From Linderina pennispora (Eukaryota; Kickxellomycota; Kickxellomycetes; Kickxellales; Kickxellaceae), in contig NW_024468292.1 of assembly GCF_002104995.1 (NCBI RefSeq), positions 1 to 63,275 of the forward strand: 63,275 bases of DNA. Direction: 5' to 3'. Both the position numbers and the translations under genes were made by a program. Of this stretch, positions 30,039 to 39,995 are shown in pieces. A model generated the notes under the pieces. It was not told the origin of the DNA, made no database searches, and was given only the letters and a program-made list of their open reading frames with translations. Position 1 is the first letter of the stretch. Each line of letters opens with the position of its first letter.

Positions 30039-30877
30039 AGCTAAACAAGCTGCCAAAACCAGGTCTGGACTGTAGAACTTCGAAAAAAATTAGCAAAGAG
30101 GACGGTCGGAAAGAGACGAGGCGGGCACAAGTGTCTTTGTAAATGCTCCAAACTAAACAGGATTTCGATGGAATAGAATCCGAGAGCTAGAGAAAAGGGA
30201 AAGAACAAAAATCTAGTGTGTAGAACCAGCGGGACAGAGCCGTCTCAGTATTTATAGGATTGGATTTGGCCATATCCCAGACTTTGGAACTGCGGCCTAC
30301 CTCAGCAGTGTCCATTGGCTCAGTGGCGCTGGGGCAACTGCCGTACATGGCTATGCTAAGCTCGGCGATGTGCCGATGGGACAGTGGCTCGGGGGTATCT
30401 GCGTGCACCGGTAGGGAATGGTAGCATGTGCACGCCACTGCCTCTTGGGTGGTGATGTGCCAAGAGGTGTGGAGGGCTTGGAGCTGATGCCGCTGTTTCA
30501 GTACCGCCCGATCGATTGCGTCACTCTGACAAAACAGGTCTACTCAGGGTTTAACCAGAAAGCACGTTGCCCTCGAGTTCGATTGGCCTATTGCACAAGG
30601 AATGCTGCCGCGCCAGCACTGCACCCTTGAGAAACAGCATACAGTACCAAATACGTATGTATGTGAGCCCTGGCCGTTGAACAGCACAGGCTAACCAGGG
30701 ATCTCTGCGGCGATTCGCTGTAGCAAAGGTCTCAGAAAATATACTTTTTATTATTGTTTTTGTCTGGTATCTGCGTTCCTTACCAAAGCAGTGCAGAAGC
30801 TTCGGCTTTGCCTTGTGCCATATCACGTTCGCACAACTTGCATTCCCTTCGCGGCAGGTCCGGGGCTGTCAAGAGAC
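30039..30877. other. intergenic spacer with TATA at 30250-30256
   Basis: The promoter of the FunK1-like gene (TATAAAT on the minus strand, 212 bp upstream of its ATG) and the 3' flank of the HP1 gene. No further gene is supported. Confidence 0.5.
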
Positions 30878-31733
30878 TTACTGAGAAGACCGGAATCTTA
30901 AGCGCTGCTCGTAAAACTTTAGCATCTGCATGGGCAGCTTCGCGTAAATAAGCTCTATTGGATACTCGCACTTTTGGCCGTTCTTCCACTGGATCTGGGC
31001 AATAAGGCCGTCGTCGGTAGCATCAAGCGTAATGATCTCGTCCAGGAGCGGCACCCAGTCATCGGCTTCAGGGCCTTCCTCGCCATACACGATCTCCTGG
31101 TCAGATGCTTCGTTGCTCTCGGCTTCTGCTGCTTCTGGCCCAGCCTCCTGCTGGGGTTTCTGCCGGGGGTTCTGCTTGGCTGTTGCCTCCTGTCTTGCCG
31201 ATGTGCGCCGGCGCTTGGTAGCCGCTTCTTTGGCCTTGAGCGACGACGCACCGTTAGACGCCGGGCGGCCACGCTTTTTTGCAGGCGCCGCCTTCTTTGC
31301 AGCCTTCGCATTATAGTCATCCCAGTACTTCTTTAGTATATCCTTATCGATGATGTTGTCCTCCGTCTCCCATGTGTTGTCCGCAGGATCATCGTACCCC
31401 TCCCATTTGATCATGAAGAGTGTCTCGCCATCCTATCGTGCCGATAAACAAAGCTAGTAAGCAGAGGCTGGCTCAGCACTAGTAGCCATCATGGGAATAT
31501 TTGTAACTTACCTCACCCTTTGTATGCTCAACGATTTTCTCGACGACATAGACGTCATCGTCTTCCTCAGTGCTCGATTCATCGCTCTTGTCGGCAGCAT
31601 CCTTCTTAACAACCCCTTCCTCGACAACTTTGTCTTCCTCAGCGACCTTGTCTTCCTCAGCGACCTTGTCTTCCTCAACAACCTTGTCGTCCTCGACTGG
31701 ATCCCAGTTTTCTTCTGCTGTCCGTTTGACCAT
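30878..31733 (-). CDS. HP1/Swi6-type heterochromatin protein
   Basis: Exon 1 is 31733-31512 and exon 2 is 31432-30878, giving 258 aa. A 79-bp intron (5' GTAAGT, 3' GATAG) separates them. Exon 1 has an acidic N-terminus with short repeats (KVAEED) and the first chromodomain strand DVYVVEKIVEHT. Exon 2 continues FMIKWEGYDDPADNTWE. The aromatic cage residues (Tyr, Trp, Tyr) that hold methylated H3K9 are visible. A Lys/Arg-rich AT-hook-like hinge (KKRGRPASNG) follows. The C-terminus (DDWVPLLDEII.., LIAQIQWKNGQ, PMQMLKFYEQRL) is a chromoshadow domain for dimerisation. It is expected in pericentromeric or telomeric heterochromatin. The start is the first ATG. The frame extends upstream only via GTG. 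Confidence 0.92.
31433..31511 (-). other. intron of the HP1 gene
   Basis: 79 bp, GTAAGT at the 5' end and GATAG at the 3' end. It separates the two halves of the chromodomain in phase 0. Confidence 0.85.
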
Positions 31734-32473
31734 TCTGATCACTGACACAAAAAATGAAAGATTCTGGGCGCGGAAATTAAAAGCCAGGAATTTGACGCGT
31801 AAAAAAAGCGATCCAGCGAAAGGTAGTGTGTGGCAAAGTCACGCGTCATCAGGTAAACCCCTGATGCCTGCCATGATCGATTAACAGATCAGCCAATGGG
31901 TGGCTTGGGGACGAGGGGATATGCTGGGCAGCGGGTCATGCATGTCTCATCTCCTGCGGCCCGCAGCTGCACCAATGCAAGCGCAGCTCATCGAGGGACA
32001 ATGAGACACCTTATCTTGCGTCTCCTATTTCTGTACATGTACCCCCGAGTCAGAAAAAATCCAGCAATTGCTGCATATGCAAGCTGTTCTCGGTTCAGGC
32101 ATTGGGCGGCGGGGGGCGAGTGGTGGTGGGCAAATTTCCGCCCCTGGCAAGTCTTGACATTCGAGCAGCCAGCTCGGGCATGCAGTCGCTTTTAATTTAA
32201 GCTGGCCAAGTGATGTGCCTCCATGCACGTGTCCAACATGACGTCTGCATATCTTGCAGACCCCCTTCTCCCTTCCCACTCTGTCCGCGTTTCTACTGGA
32301 CGACGACACCTATTGCTACCCACAGTGACCCTATGCCGGAAACAGCCGGTCGGCCCGCATCCCCGTCAACCGCTGGTGCACATCCCTCAGTTGATTTCCG
32401 GACTCGCCTACCATGCAGCTGAGAGGAAATTGCCTCCAACACGTTGACGCCCTCATCCCAGACGAAACTTGGG
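31734..32473. other. spacer between the HP1 gene and the metallothionein-like gene
   Basis: Divergent promoter space. No domain-bearing frame is seen. Confidence 0.5.
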
Positions 32474-32480
32474 TATAAAA
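32474..32480 (+). promoter_or_regulatory. TATA box of the Cys-rich micro-gene
   Basis: TATAAAA, 125 bp upstream of the ATG. A pyrimidine-rich leader follows, typical of highly expressed fungal genes. Confidence 0.65.
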
Positions 32481-32598
32481 GAGCATTCTGACAGGGGCTT
32501 CCACCCAGACATCTCATCTTCTCCTTCCACTATCTCCTGGAATTTAACCCTCACACCTTACTCTCTGTAGCGCGAACGCACCGTCTCACCCAACAACA

Positions 32599-32661
32599 AT
32601 GGCCTTCAACAACTGCGACTGCTCCTGCGACGGATGCAATGCTGGTGAACACTGCCACTAA
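32599..32661 (+). CDS. 20-residue metallothionein-like peptide
   Basis: A 63-bp open frame encoding a 20-aa peptide (MAFNNCDCSCDGCNAGEHCH). It has five Cys, in C-x-C-x-C-x2-C spacing plus a final C, and two His, a metal-cluster composition. For comparison, known ascomycete and basidiomycete copper metallothioneins are about 25 residues with seven Cys (recalled). The start context CAACAACAATGG is strong. The TATA box and CT-rich leader support real expression. No intron that would extend the Cys pattern is seen. The likely role is copper, zinc or cadmium chelation in the cytosol. It is too short for normal gene finders. Confidence 0.6.
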   Translation: MAFNNCDCSCDGCNAGEHCH

Positions 32662-34353
32662 GTGTGTCCCCTCTATGGTTATCTAGGCTGGCAAGCAAGC
32701 TCCCACTTCGTCTGACAACAGTCCCGACTCCTTTTGAATAGGTGCCTCCCCACCCCCTGTCCATTTGCCCTTCGCTCCTCGTTTCGCAGGATAATGGCGC
32801 ACTAAAACCCAGTCCAGGTTATTGAGAGGAACTGGGATTCGAAGACCTACCGAGATGCCTGTGCCTCCCTCATCCATCCTATATTTCCTTCTCTCTTTTC
32901 GGTTCACATAACAATATAACAGCTCGACGCCCGTTTTCGTACTCGGGATGACCTCTTACAGCCCCTCTCCTCTGGTATATGCACAAGCGAGAACGAATTA
33001 CATAGCATAGGCCGCAGCAGCGGCTATTTTCTTGACTGGCGACTGCAAAACGCTTGAAGCGTTTGGCAACAAGGGGGTGCTATTAGGGCCGAATGGGTCA
33101 TTGCTTTCCTTGGGTTTTGTGGTTGCGTGCTTTCACCTGTTCGAGACAATGGAAACCTAATTAATTTGTGTGTCTCGCTGCTATTTTTCTTCAGCACTAT
33201 GTGGTGGCGTGGGCATATGCCCGCCAAGCAATCCCTCAAAGCCTGCTACTTTGTCCTATCGATTGAAGCCCAATATCTCTAATTATGACACTCCTGGACG
33301 TCCGGCAATAATGCATTTGCCCATTAGAAGTGCTGTGCCTCATCCCCATGGATCCACTGCTGGATTGAGATAGCAACAAGCAAGAGCCCGGGGAATAGGC
33401 TAGAGCAAGGAAAATGAAAGGGGTTGCCAGTGGATAAGAGAATGTGTGCTAGCTAGAGCCGCATTCCGCTGTGAGAGAACCGAGGTGGATGTCAGGGCGA
33501 ACTCTATACTGTAAGTGACACTCAGACACCACGAAAGTCTGAGCGACGATCCTAGAATGAGTACCCTCAAGTACCTGCCAAAAGCAGAAAGTGCTTTACA
33601 CCAGCGCTAGAACCTGTTGCAAACCAGCTCGGGGTCTGTTGCAGTCCTGAGAACCCCTCCTCGCCAGAGCCTGGAAGGGCCGAGCAAGTTGGCTAGTAGA
33701 CCCGGGTCCAGTACCCGTGGGTGAAGATGGGGCTGCATATAGGCGATGCAGAACTAGCACCGATTTGCTACTTGCCGTCACAAATGGCAATTCCACGCAG
33801 CTCACAGCACAAGGGCGATAGCCTTGCGAGGATTCTATAAGGTTAGTAAGCTCAAAATACATCTATCTATTAGCTGCTAGATGGCTGGTTTGTTTCGCTA
33901 TCCGTCTGCCAGATTTGGCCTAGGAGACAACAAGGACTCGTGTGCCCTTCCAGGAAACATTGGCTGCAAATGGCTTGTGATTTCCGGGGTAAGCAGCATT
34001 TATCTAACCGCACACTCTGTTGCTTCGGGAGGCCAGCCTTCAAGATTAGATATATACAAGCGCACAAAACAGTTAATACTCTCAAACCCGTACTTGCAAA
34101 TAAGGCAGAATTCGCGAACATTGGGTGCATTGTCGAGAAGGAGAAAAACGGCTGGGGACAAGGCTTTCTTGCTCTTCGGCGCCTAATTCATATCCTCTTC
34201 TTCAGGCTGTTTTGCTTGTTTCACAGGTCCGTAATCGCAATTTTAGGTAGTCCAGCCCTCCAGATACAGTGCCTCTTGTCATGGTGCGGTCTGATTGTTA
34301 CACTTCAGGTAGCGGTCTGGCTATGGCTGGACTGTGGGACCATCTCCGAGGAC
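32662..34353. other. 1.7-kb spacer
   Basis: Holds the 3' region of the Cys-rich micro-gene and the upstream region of the C2H2 gene. Short frames overlap each other and lack domains. No RNA gene is recognised. Confidence 0.45.
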
Positions 34354-34360
34354 TATAAAA
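34354..34360 (+). promoter_or_regulatory. TATA box of the C2H2 regulator gene
   Basis: TATAAAA, 117 bp upstream of the ATG at 34471. Confidence 0.65.
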
Positions 34361-34470
34361 CGCCAAAGCTGGCCCGTAAACACCGCCTCTCTCTCTCCAT
34401 CTCGGAACAAGCGCACGCCGAATCCCCAAGACATTCTCACACTTTCCCCTATCGCACACACAAATAACCA

Positions 34471-35103
34471 ATGGCTCCCACGAACTCGTACAGCCTAGGT
34501 ATCCCCGAATCGGCTCGGCAAAGGAACATTCGCTCACTGTCGATCCGGACTGCCGACGGGAGCTGCGTCAGCCTGCTCAATGACGATATCTACTGCGATG
34601 TGCGCCGACGCTCATCCATGCCAGATCTGGCTCCTGCCTATTCACCGATGAGCCGCACGCCCTCGCCTGCGATCCGTCTCCCATCGCTTTCCGCACTCGT
34701 CGGGGAAATCACACCAAAGCGCCATCTCAATCCGCTGCCGGCTGTGCTCCCGCCATGCACACGCATTATCCCCAGGACTCCCATGGTGCGCAAGTACCGG
34801 TGCGAGTATCCAGGCTGTGAAAAGGCATTCACAACCAGCGGCCATATGACTAGGCATTATCGCATCCATACTGGCGAGAAGAACTATGAGTGCCTGCATC
34901 CAGGATGCACTAGTCGGTTCTCGCGCCAGGACAATATGATGCAGCACTACCGCACGCACTTGTCGCCGAGGAGCCGCCGTGGTCGCACGCCACACAGGGT
35001 CGCATCTGCTGAGGTCACGGCTGAACATTACTGCAAGCAGAAACCACTGGGCATCCGCAGTGGGTGTGAGAGATACTCATGCACCCCTCACTGGCCGTAT
35101 TAA
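34471..35103 (+). CDS. C2H2 zinc-finger transcriptional regulator (Nrg1-like)
   Basis: 210 aa, single exon. Two adjacent fingers: Cys111/Cys116/His129/His133 and Cys141/Cys146/His159/His163, joined by the TGEK linker. The finger sequences (KAFTTSGHMTRHYRIHTGEKNYEC.., SRFSRQDNMMQHYRTHLSPRSRR in shorter pieces) match the Nrg1/Nrg2 class of yeast repressors of glucose and stress genes. The N-terminal 100 residues are Ser/Pro-rich and contain RRRSSMPDL, a potential basophilic kinase site. Snf1 regulates Nrg1 in yeast. A link to the SNF1 gene in this window would be inference only. Confidence 0.85.
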   Translation: MAPTNSYSLGIPESARQRNIRSLSIRTADGSCVSLLNDDIYCDVRRRSSMPDLAPAYSPMSRTPSPAIRLPSLSALVGEITPKRHLNPLPAVLPPCTRIIPRTPMVRKYRCEYPGCEKAFTTSGHMTRHYRIHTGEKNYECLHPGCTSRFSRQDNMMQHYRTHLSPRSRRGRTPHRVASAEVTAEHYCKQKPLGIRSGCERYSCTPHWPY

Positions 35104-35463
35104 CAGCTGCTTGCCAGAACCTTTTTTCAGCCGAACATGCTTATATCCTTGTACAGACTTGCCAATAACAAAAAGTTAAACTAAAACAATTGACCGCGTT
35201 CCGAACTTTGGCTCTATTCTAAACCTGTGGCAAATCTCTGAGCGCTAGCTGAGGGACTACAGCCGCAAACAGTGCCTGGTGAATAGTTTGTCTAGTTCTA
35301 ACCAGAAGAAATCAATGCACGTTTGACAATAGCTCCCTGTTTAGTTGGCAAATGAGCGCATTGTGGATTGGAAACAAAACAAAAAAGATAGCGAGCGAAC
35401 AATGCGGTCAGCAAGTGACCAGGATGCAGAATGATGTCGCTGACGCTGTCCTATTTTTAGTGT
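35104..35463. other. convergent intergenic region
   Basis: 3' flanks of the C2H2 gene and the SH3b gene. Nothing else is recognised. Confidence 0.5.
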
Positions 35464-36120
35464 TTAGAACGCCAGGGCAACGATGGCAGCAGCACACATA
35501 GCCACAGCCTTGGCTGGTGACACACCGATAGCGCTGGCCGAGCCCTGCGACCTAGGCGTCGTCACCTTTGCAGAGGTAGACTCGGCGCTCGTCTTAGCGC
35601 TCGGCTTGGCGCTCGACTCAACCTCTGTCAGACTCTCGTCCTCAGATGGCAGCAGAATATCAGACAACTCGACATTCGACGCGTCGTCGGCCGAGCTCTC
35701 ATCCTCGATGCCACTGAGCTGTGTGTGCTTGCTAGAGGTGTGGGCCTTGGTGGCAGAAGTCTTGGTGGCAGAAGCCTTGGTGGCCGAGCCAGAGGGCTTG
35801 TCAGAGGAACTGTTACTGTCGCCAACCTCAGTGCTACCGCCATCACAACGAGGCGCAATGTAGCCGGCAGCGCCAGTCAGTACATAGTAGTCAGCCACAT
35901 AGCAGCCGTCCTGGGTGAGATCCCAAAGCTTATTGCCATAGACGTCCTGGCCGGGGATCTGGCATTCGATCTGGATATCGTCGCTCAGCTGGTAGATTGT
36001 GACCTTATCCGAGGCGGCTGTAGGCTTCTTGCGACAGTTAAGCGAGCTGGAATGGACGATGCTGTAGGCAGTTGCCTGGCTGGCAAACAGGGCGGAAGCG
36101 GTGAGAATAGAGAGCTTCAT
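35464..36120 (-). CDS. secreted SH3b-domain protein, probably GPI-anchored
   Basis: 218 aa from the ATG at 36120. A signal peptide (KLSILTASALFASQATA) is followed by a compact domain (SLNCRKKPTAASDKVTIYQL.., ending CYVADYYVLTG) of the bacterial SH3-like type. Such domains often bind cell-wall glycans or peptides. A long Ser/Thr/Ala/Lys-rich stalk (residues about 105-195) has tandem KASATKTSATK units. A hydrophobic end (AVAMCAAAIVALAF) suggests a GPI anchor. TATA lies at 36226-36232. The likely role is as a wall or surface protein. The ligand is unknown. Confidence 0.82.
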   Translation of the reverse strand: MKLSILTASALFASQATAYSIVHSSSLNCRKKPTAASDKVTIYQLSDDIQIECQIPGQDVYGNKLWDLTQDGCYVADYYVLTGAAGYIAPRCDGGSTEVGDSNSSSDKPSGSATKASATKTSATKAHTSSKHTQLSGIEDESSADDASNVELSDILLPSEDESLTEVESSAKPSAKTSAESTSAKVTTPRSQGSASAIGVSPAKAVAMCAAAIVALAF

Positions 36121-36225
36121 TATGTGTAGAAAAGGGCAGATATAATTAGACAAAGTAGCAAAGAAAAAAGTGAGGAACTGTTCAACTATGAAGAAAAAAG
36201 GCGAGAAGGAATGGACCAGGCGTCG

Positions 36226-36232
36226 CTATATA
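36226..36232 (-). promoter_or_regulatory. TATA box of the SH3b wall-protein gene
   Basis: TATATAG on the minus strand, 106 bp upstream of the ATG. Confidence 0.55.
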
Positions 36233-37805
36233 AAGCAGACAGACAAAAACGGTACGCGCACCACCACTGAGCATGCGAAAGTCCTTAGCTCAGCATAGTC
36301 CGCGCCGAGCCAATGATGTTCGTCATGGAAGGACGGGCTCGCCGCCCAACATGCATGTTTACCTGATGCAAGTTGATATAAAAATGGAAGGCGCTCTGCA
36401 TGTCTGTTGATTTCCCCATTCTTATACTATGAACTTGCTATTCTCCCCCGCTTCATTCAACCCGTATGCGCTAATGCAAGGAAAATCGCGCGCATCCCCT
36501 TCTTTTGACTGTTAGCGCAATCCAGGCTTTGTGCAGCTACGAGTCCGCCTAGAAAGGATGGAACCTAACACGAAATGCACTTATCCGCTCCCGCAGCAGT
36601 GCTGGTATGTGCCAAGTGCGGAGGGGGATATTGTGCGAAAACCTGCTGCGCAAGTGTCCCTGTTGTTGAACTCACCAATGTAATTATGCCGCACATATAC
36701 AAGGCACACTACCGGTTTTCTAAATCCCTTGTGCTGTGCGTGCGCCGGCTGCCCATTTTCGGTGCTTGCTGATTTGCAGGCCAGCTCTGATTATTGTGCT
36801 GTGATCAAGGCGTTTCCCACGTGGTACTTAGGTGTAATCCTCGGTCCCTGCTTTATTTCCACCAGAAAGACTCTGGATGGCTTAGCGTCGGACCCAGCAG
36901 TACGTGCAAGTGAGTGGCTTTCGAGCAGCATTATCTAGAAGAATTGCTGCACTATACGTAAGGTCTGGACTGGCACATGGAGTAGCCGTGCTGCCCTGCA
37001 GTTTTGGCGCTGGGTGTGAGAGTGGGCTGCATCGTACTCGGGGCAAACGAGGCGGTGTGTTTTCGCACCACGTTCCGGAGGCTCCTCCTCCTCAACCTTG
37101 AAGGGGATGGGCTTTCCAGTAGGCATACACGCATGCTGAGGCAGGTGGTTTTATTCGGGGCGTCTGCCAAAGACACGGCCAGACAATCGGCATTCAAGCC
37201 GATGGCTTAAGCCAGGATTACCGATTGTTGGTGGTGACGGACAACAGCAGTGTTGGCAGAACGGGGGCATTGACTTGCCGCCAGTTCTGCCCACCCCCAG
37301 CGCAGATAATATAGCGCGCCAACAATATACATCGCTGCCGAGTAGGGAACACTATTGTTTTGCGCTGATGGAGAGGTAGAGATGGGGGAGCTTACAGAAA
37401 CGCTCAAACGAGAGCCATGGGATTCTCCTGTTGTGGCATTCCCACTCACCACGCCAAGTGGGCTTGGGGAGGGAGAAAAGGGAAAGAGACATATAGCCAA
37501 GAGACGCAGTTGTCAGGGCAAACTCTTCCTATCGAATTGAGCTTCACTTTTTTCTCTCTATCCTGCTATTCTGCTGTTCTGTCTGCAAGCTGGCGTTATC
37601 GTAAAAACATTGACTTTATATATATTACTCCCAGAGGTGGCACATTGACACAACGCACATTGCCATTCCCAACAGCAAGATATTCCCGTAGCTCAAAGCG
37701 CATTTTCTTCTGCCCCTTCCATTTACTTCCATTCATCCAAAGCCTACCCTTTGCTTCCAATTCTATTTTTTTACTAACCACACATACTAGCTGCAAAAAG
37801 TAGTA
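36233..37805. other. 1.6-kb divergent spacer
   Basis: Upstream of both the SH3b gene and the first MFS gene. A TTATATATA run at about 37616-37625 may be the TATA element of the transporter. No gene is supported. Confidence 0.45.
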
Positions 37806-39542
37806 ATGCCGGATGCAGCGATTACTACTGGTGAGTGCCAGCCAACGGTTCGGTCGCTGGTCACAACAAACGCTAGTACCTGCAGCAACCACAGCATGCC
37901 GAGCAAGGAGAACGAGATCATCCAGATTCCACCTGGTAGCGCATCTGCCGAAGACACCACATCAGTCGAAGACACCACCTCGACGAATGGCTCTAGCAAC
38001 TTTGAGCGAAGCCCGGTGACAGCGCGGCAGTTGTACATGGCAATCACTGGCGGGGTCTTGCTTTATTTTATAGCTGCGCTGGAGACGACAATCCTGGCTA
38101 CCGTGTACATTGATATTGCAAATCAATACGACGACATGTCGAATGGCATCTGGATCATTACTAGCTACATGCTGTCATCAACTGCAGTCCAGCCATTGTA
38201 TGGGAAGCTCTGCGATATCCTTGGACGAGTCGAGACAATTCTGATATCGGTTGGGATATTCACAATCGGGTCTATTTTGTGCGCAGTATCAAAGTCGCTC
38301 GGAATGCTGATTGTGAGCCGGGTTGTGCAGGGTGTCGGCGGTGGTGGCCTCATGGCTCTGACATCAGTTGTCCTGTCTGATGTAACCACAGAAAGAGACC
38401 GGGGGAAATACAGCAGTTTTTTAGCCGCGAGTTTCGGCGTAGCGTCGGCGGTTGGCCCGGTGCTTGGCGGTCTGCTGGTCCAGCACTCGTCGTGGCGAGT
38501 AATCTTTTGGCTTAACTTGCCTGTCTGCCTGCCTGCTATGGCTATCATCCTTTACGGGCTAAAGGTGCCGCGGCCGCAGGGCACAATGCGGGAGAAATTC
38601 AAGCGGATCGATTTCCTCGGGTCGTTCTTGTTTATGTGCGGCATCATCCCGCTGGTTCTGGCGTTCTCGTGGGCTGGTGTCGGGGAGAGCTGGACATCGG
38701 CAAAAAACATGACGTGCATTGTTGCTGGTGCCGTCATGTGTGTTGTGTTTTTGATCGTTGAGTGGAAGGTGTCGGCGGAGCCCATCATCGAGCTGAAACT
38801 GTACAAGATCCGCAATATCGCAGTGTCATCAATAAGCCATTTCTTCTTCGGTGCGTCGACATATGGCCCAATCATGTTTATTCCCGTTTGGGAACTGTCG
38901 GTGAAACACTCGTCTGAAGTCTCGTCCGGTCTCCATCTGCTACCAATGATGCTGCCCATGGTGATCAGTGCCGCCATATCCGGCGCACTAATGGCCAGAA
39001 CAGGGAGATACAGACTGGTGATAGCCCTCGGTGGTATGCTGACTGTTATCGGCACCTCACTGCTAATTCTGATGGATGAGGACTCGGGTAATGGAAAGCG
39101 TATCGGATTTGTCGCAATACTTGGGACCGGAATCGGCCTGAGCCTACAACCTTTGCTTGTCGCAGCCCAGGTCACAGTGTCAGGGAAAGACATGGCAACA
39201 GTCACAACAATGCTGACGTTCTTGCGGTCACTGGGCGGAATCTTTGTCCTGTCAATTCTATCATCGGTAATGAACCGGACGCTGCGCACAGAGGCGGTGA
39301 AGCTCATCACGCTGTTTCCATTCAGCATGTATACCATTCTGAAAGCACTTGATGACCAGTCAGTGATCACCAAGGATCCAAGCATCCCAGAGGAGCTCAG
39401 AACGGCACTGACTCACATGTTCCAGACCACCATGCACAAGGTGTATATTGGACTGGTTCCGTTCGCCGCCATGTTCTTTATAGCGGTGCTATTCTTCAAA
39501 CATGTTGAACTCAACACGCGACGCAAGAAAACTATCAAATAG
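37806..39542 (+). CDS. MFS drug/H+ antiporter-like transporter (14-helix type)
   Basis: 578 aa, single exon. A hydrophilic N-terminal 75 residues precede the first helix (LYFIAALETTILATVYIDIA), which carries the family motif L(D)-x(5)-VA-like segment. Motif A follows (GKLCDILGRVETI), then VQGVGGGGLMA and the antiporter motif C (SAVGPVLGGLL). Hydrophobic segments number about 14, as in DHA2/TRI12-like exporters. It is paralogous to the next gene on the same strand, 450 bp away. The substrate is unknown: toxic compounds, siderophores or basic amino acids are all handled by this family. Confidence 0.9.
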   Translation: MPDAAITTGECQPTVRSLVTTNASTCSNHSMPSKENEIIQIPPGSASAEDTTSVEDTTSTNGSSNFERSPVTARQLYMAITGGVLLYFIAALETTILATVYIDIANQYDDMSNGIWIITSYMLSSTAVQPLYGKLCDILGRVETILISVGIFTIGSILCAVSKSLGMLIVSRVVQGVGGGGLMALTSVVLSDVTTERDRGKYSSFLAASFGVASAVGPVLGGLLVQHSSWRVIFWLNLPVCLPAMAIILYGLKVPRPQGTMREKFKRIDFLGSFLFMCGIIPLVLAFSWAGVGESWTSAKNMTCIVAGAVMCVVFLIVEWKVSAEPIIELKLYKIRNIAVSSISHFFFGASTYGPIMFIPVWELSVKHSSEVSSGLHLLPMMLPMVISAAISGALMARTGRYRLVIALGGMLTVIGTSLLILMDEDSGNGKRIGFVAILGTGIGLSLQPLLVAAQVTVSGKDMATVTTMLTFLRSLGGIFVLSILSSVMNRTLRTEAVKLITLFPFSMYTILKALDDQSVITKDPSIPEELRTALTHMFQTTMHKVYIGLVPFAAMFFIAVLFFKHVELNTRRKKTIK

Positions 39543-39995
39543 CAGATTGGCCATATCGATAAATGAAGCTTTGTAGTTATTTTCTTTTGAATGGTATATT
39601 TTGAACTCAGCCATTATAGACCCAATGAACAACAGCCAGTCGGCTGTGGCGAGAACATAGGGTGTTGATATGAAGTGCAAGGCCTCTTCTTTACCCGTCA
39701 CTTGTGGCGTATGTGCAATGGCAAATACCTGCACAACCTACTGCCCAGACAGATGTCGAGGCGAAAGTGGTCAGGACGGTAGCACGTAAAAAAGTGATAT
39801 TAAATATATCCCTGCAAGGTAGTAGCAGAAGCTCGTCGATAGAGCTATTCAGTTTTCCGAAATGGCATCTGACCTGGTCGGGAGAAAGGAGTCCCAGAGA
39901 GAGAAAACTGGTATGCTGCTCAAGCACATTAACCCACAGACTCCATTTCTAAACTACTCTCATATCATTAAACAGCCGTGAGGAATGCAAAAACA
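39543..39995. other. spacer between tandem MFS genes
   Basis: Carries the promoter of the second transporter. Nothing else is recognised. Confidence 0.5.
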
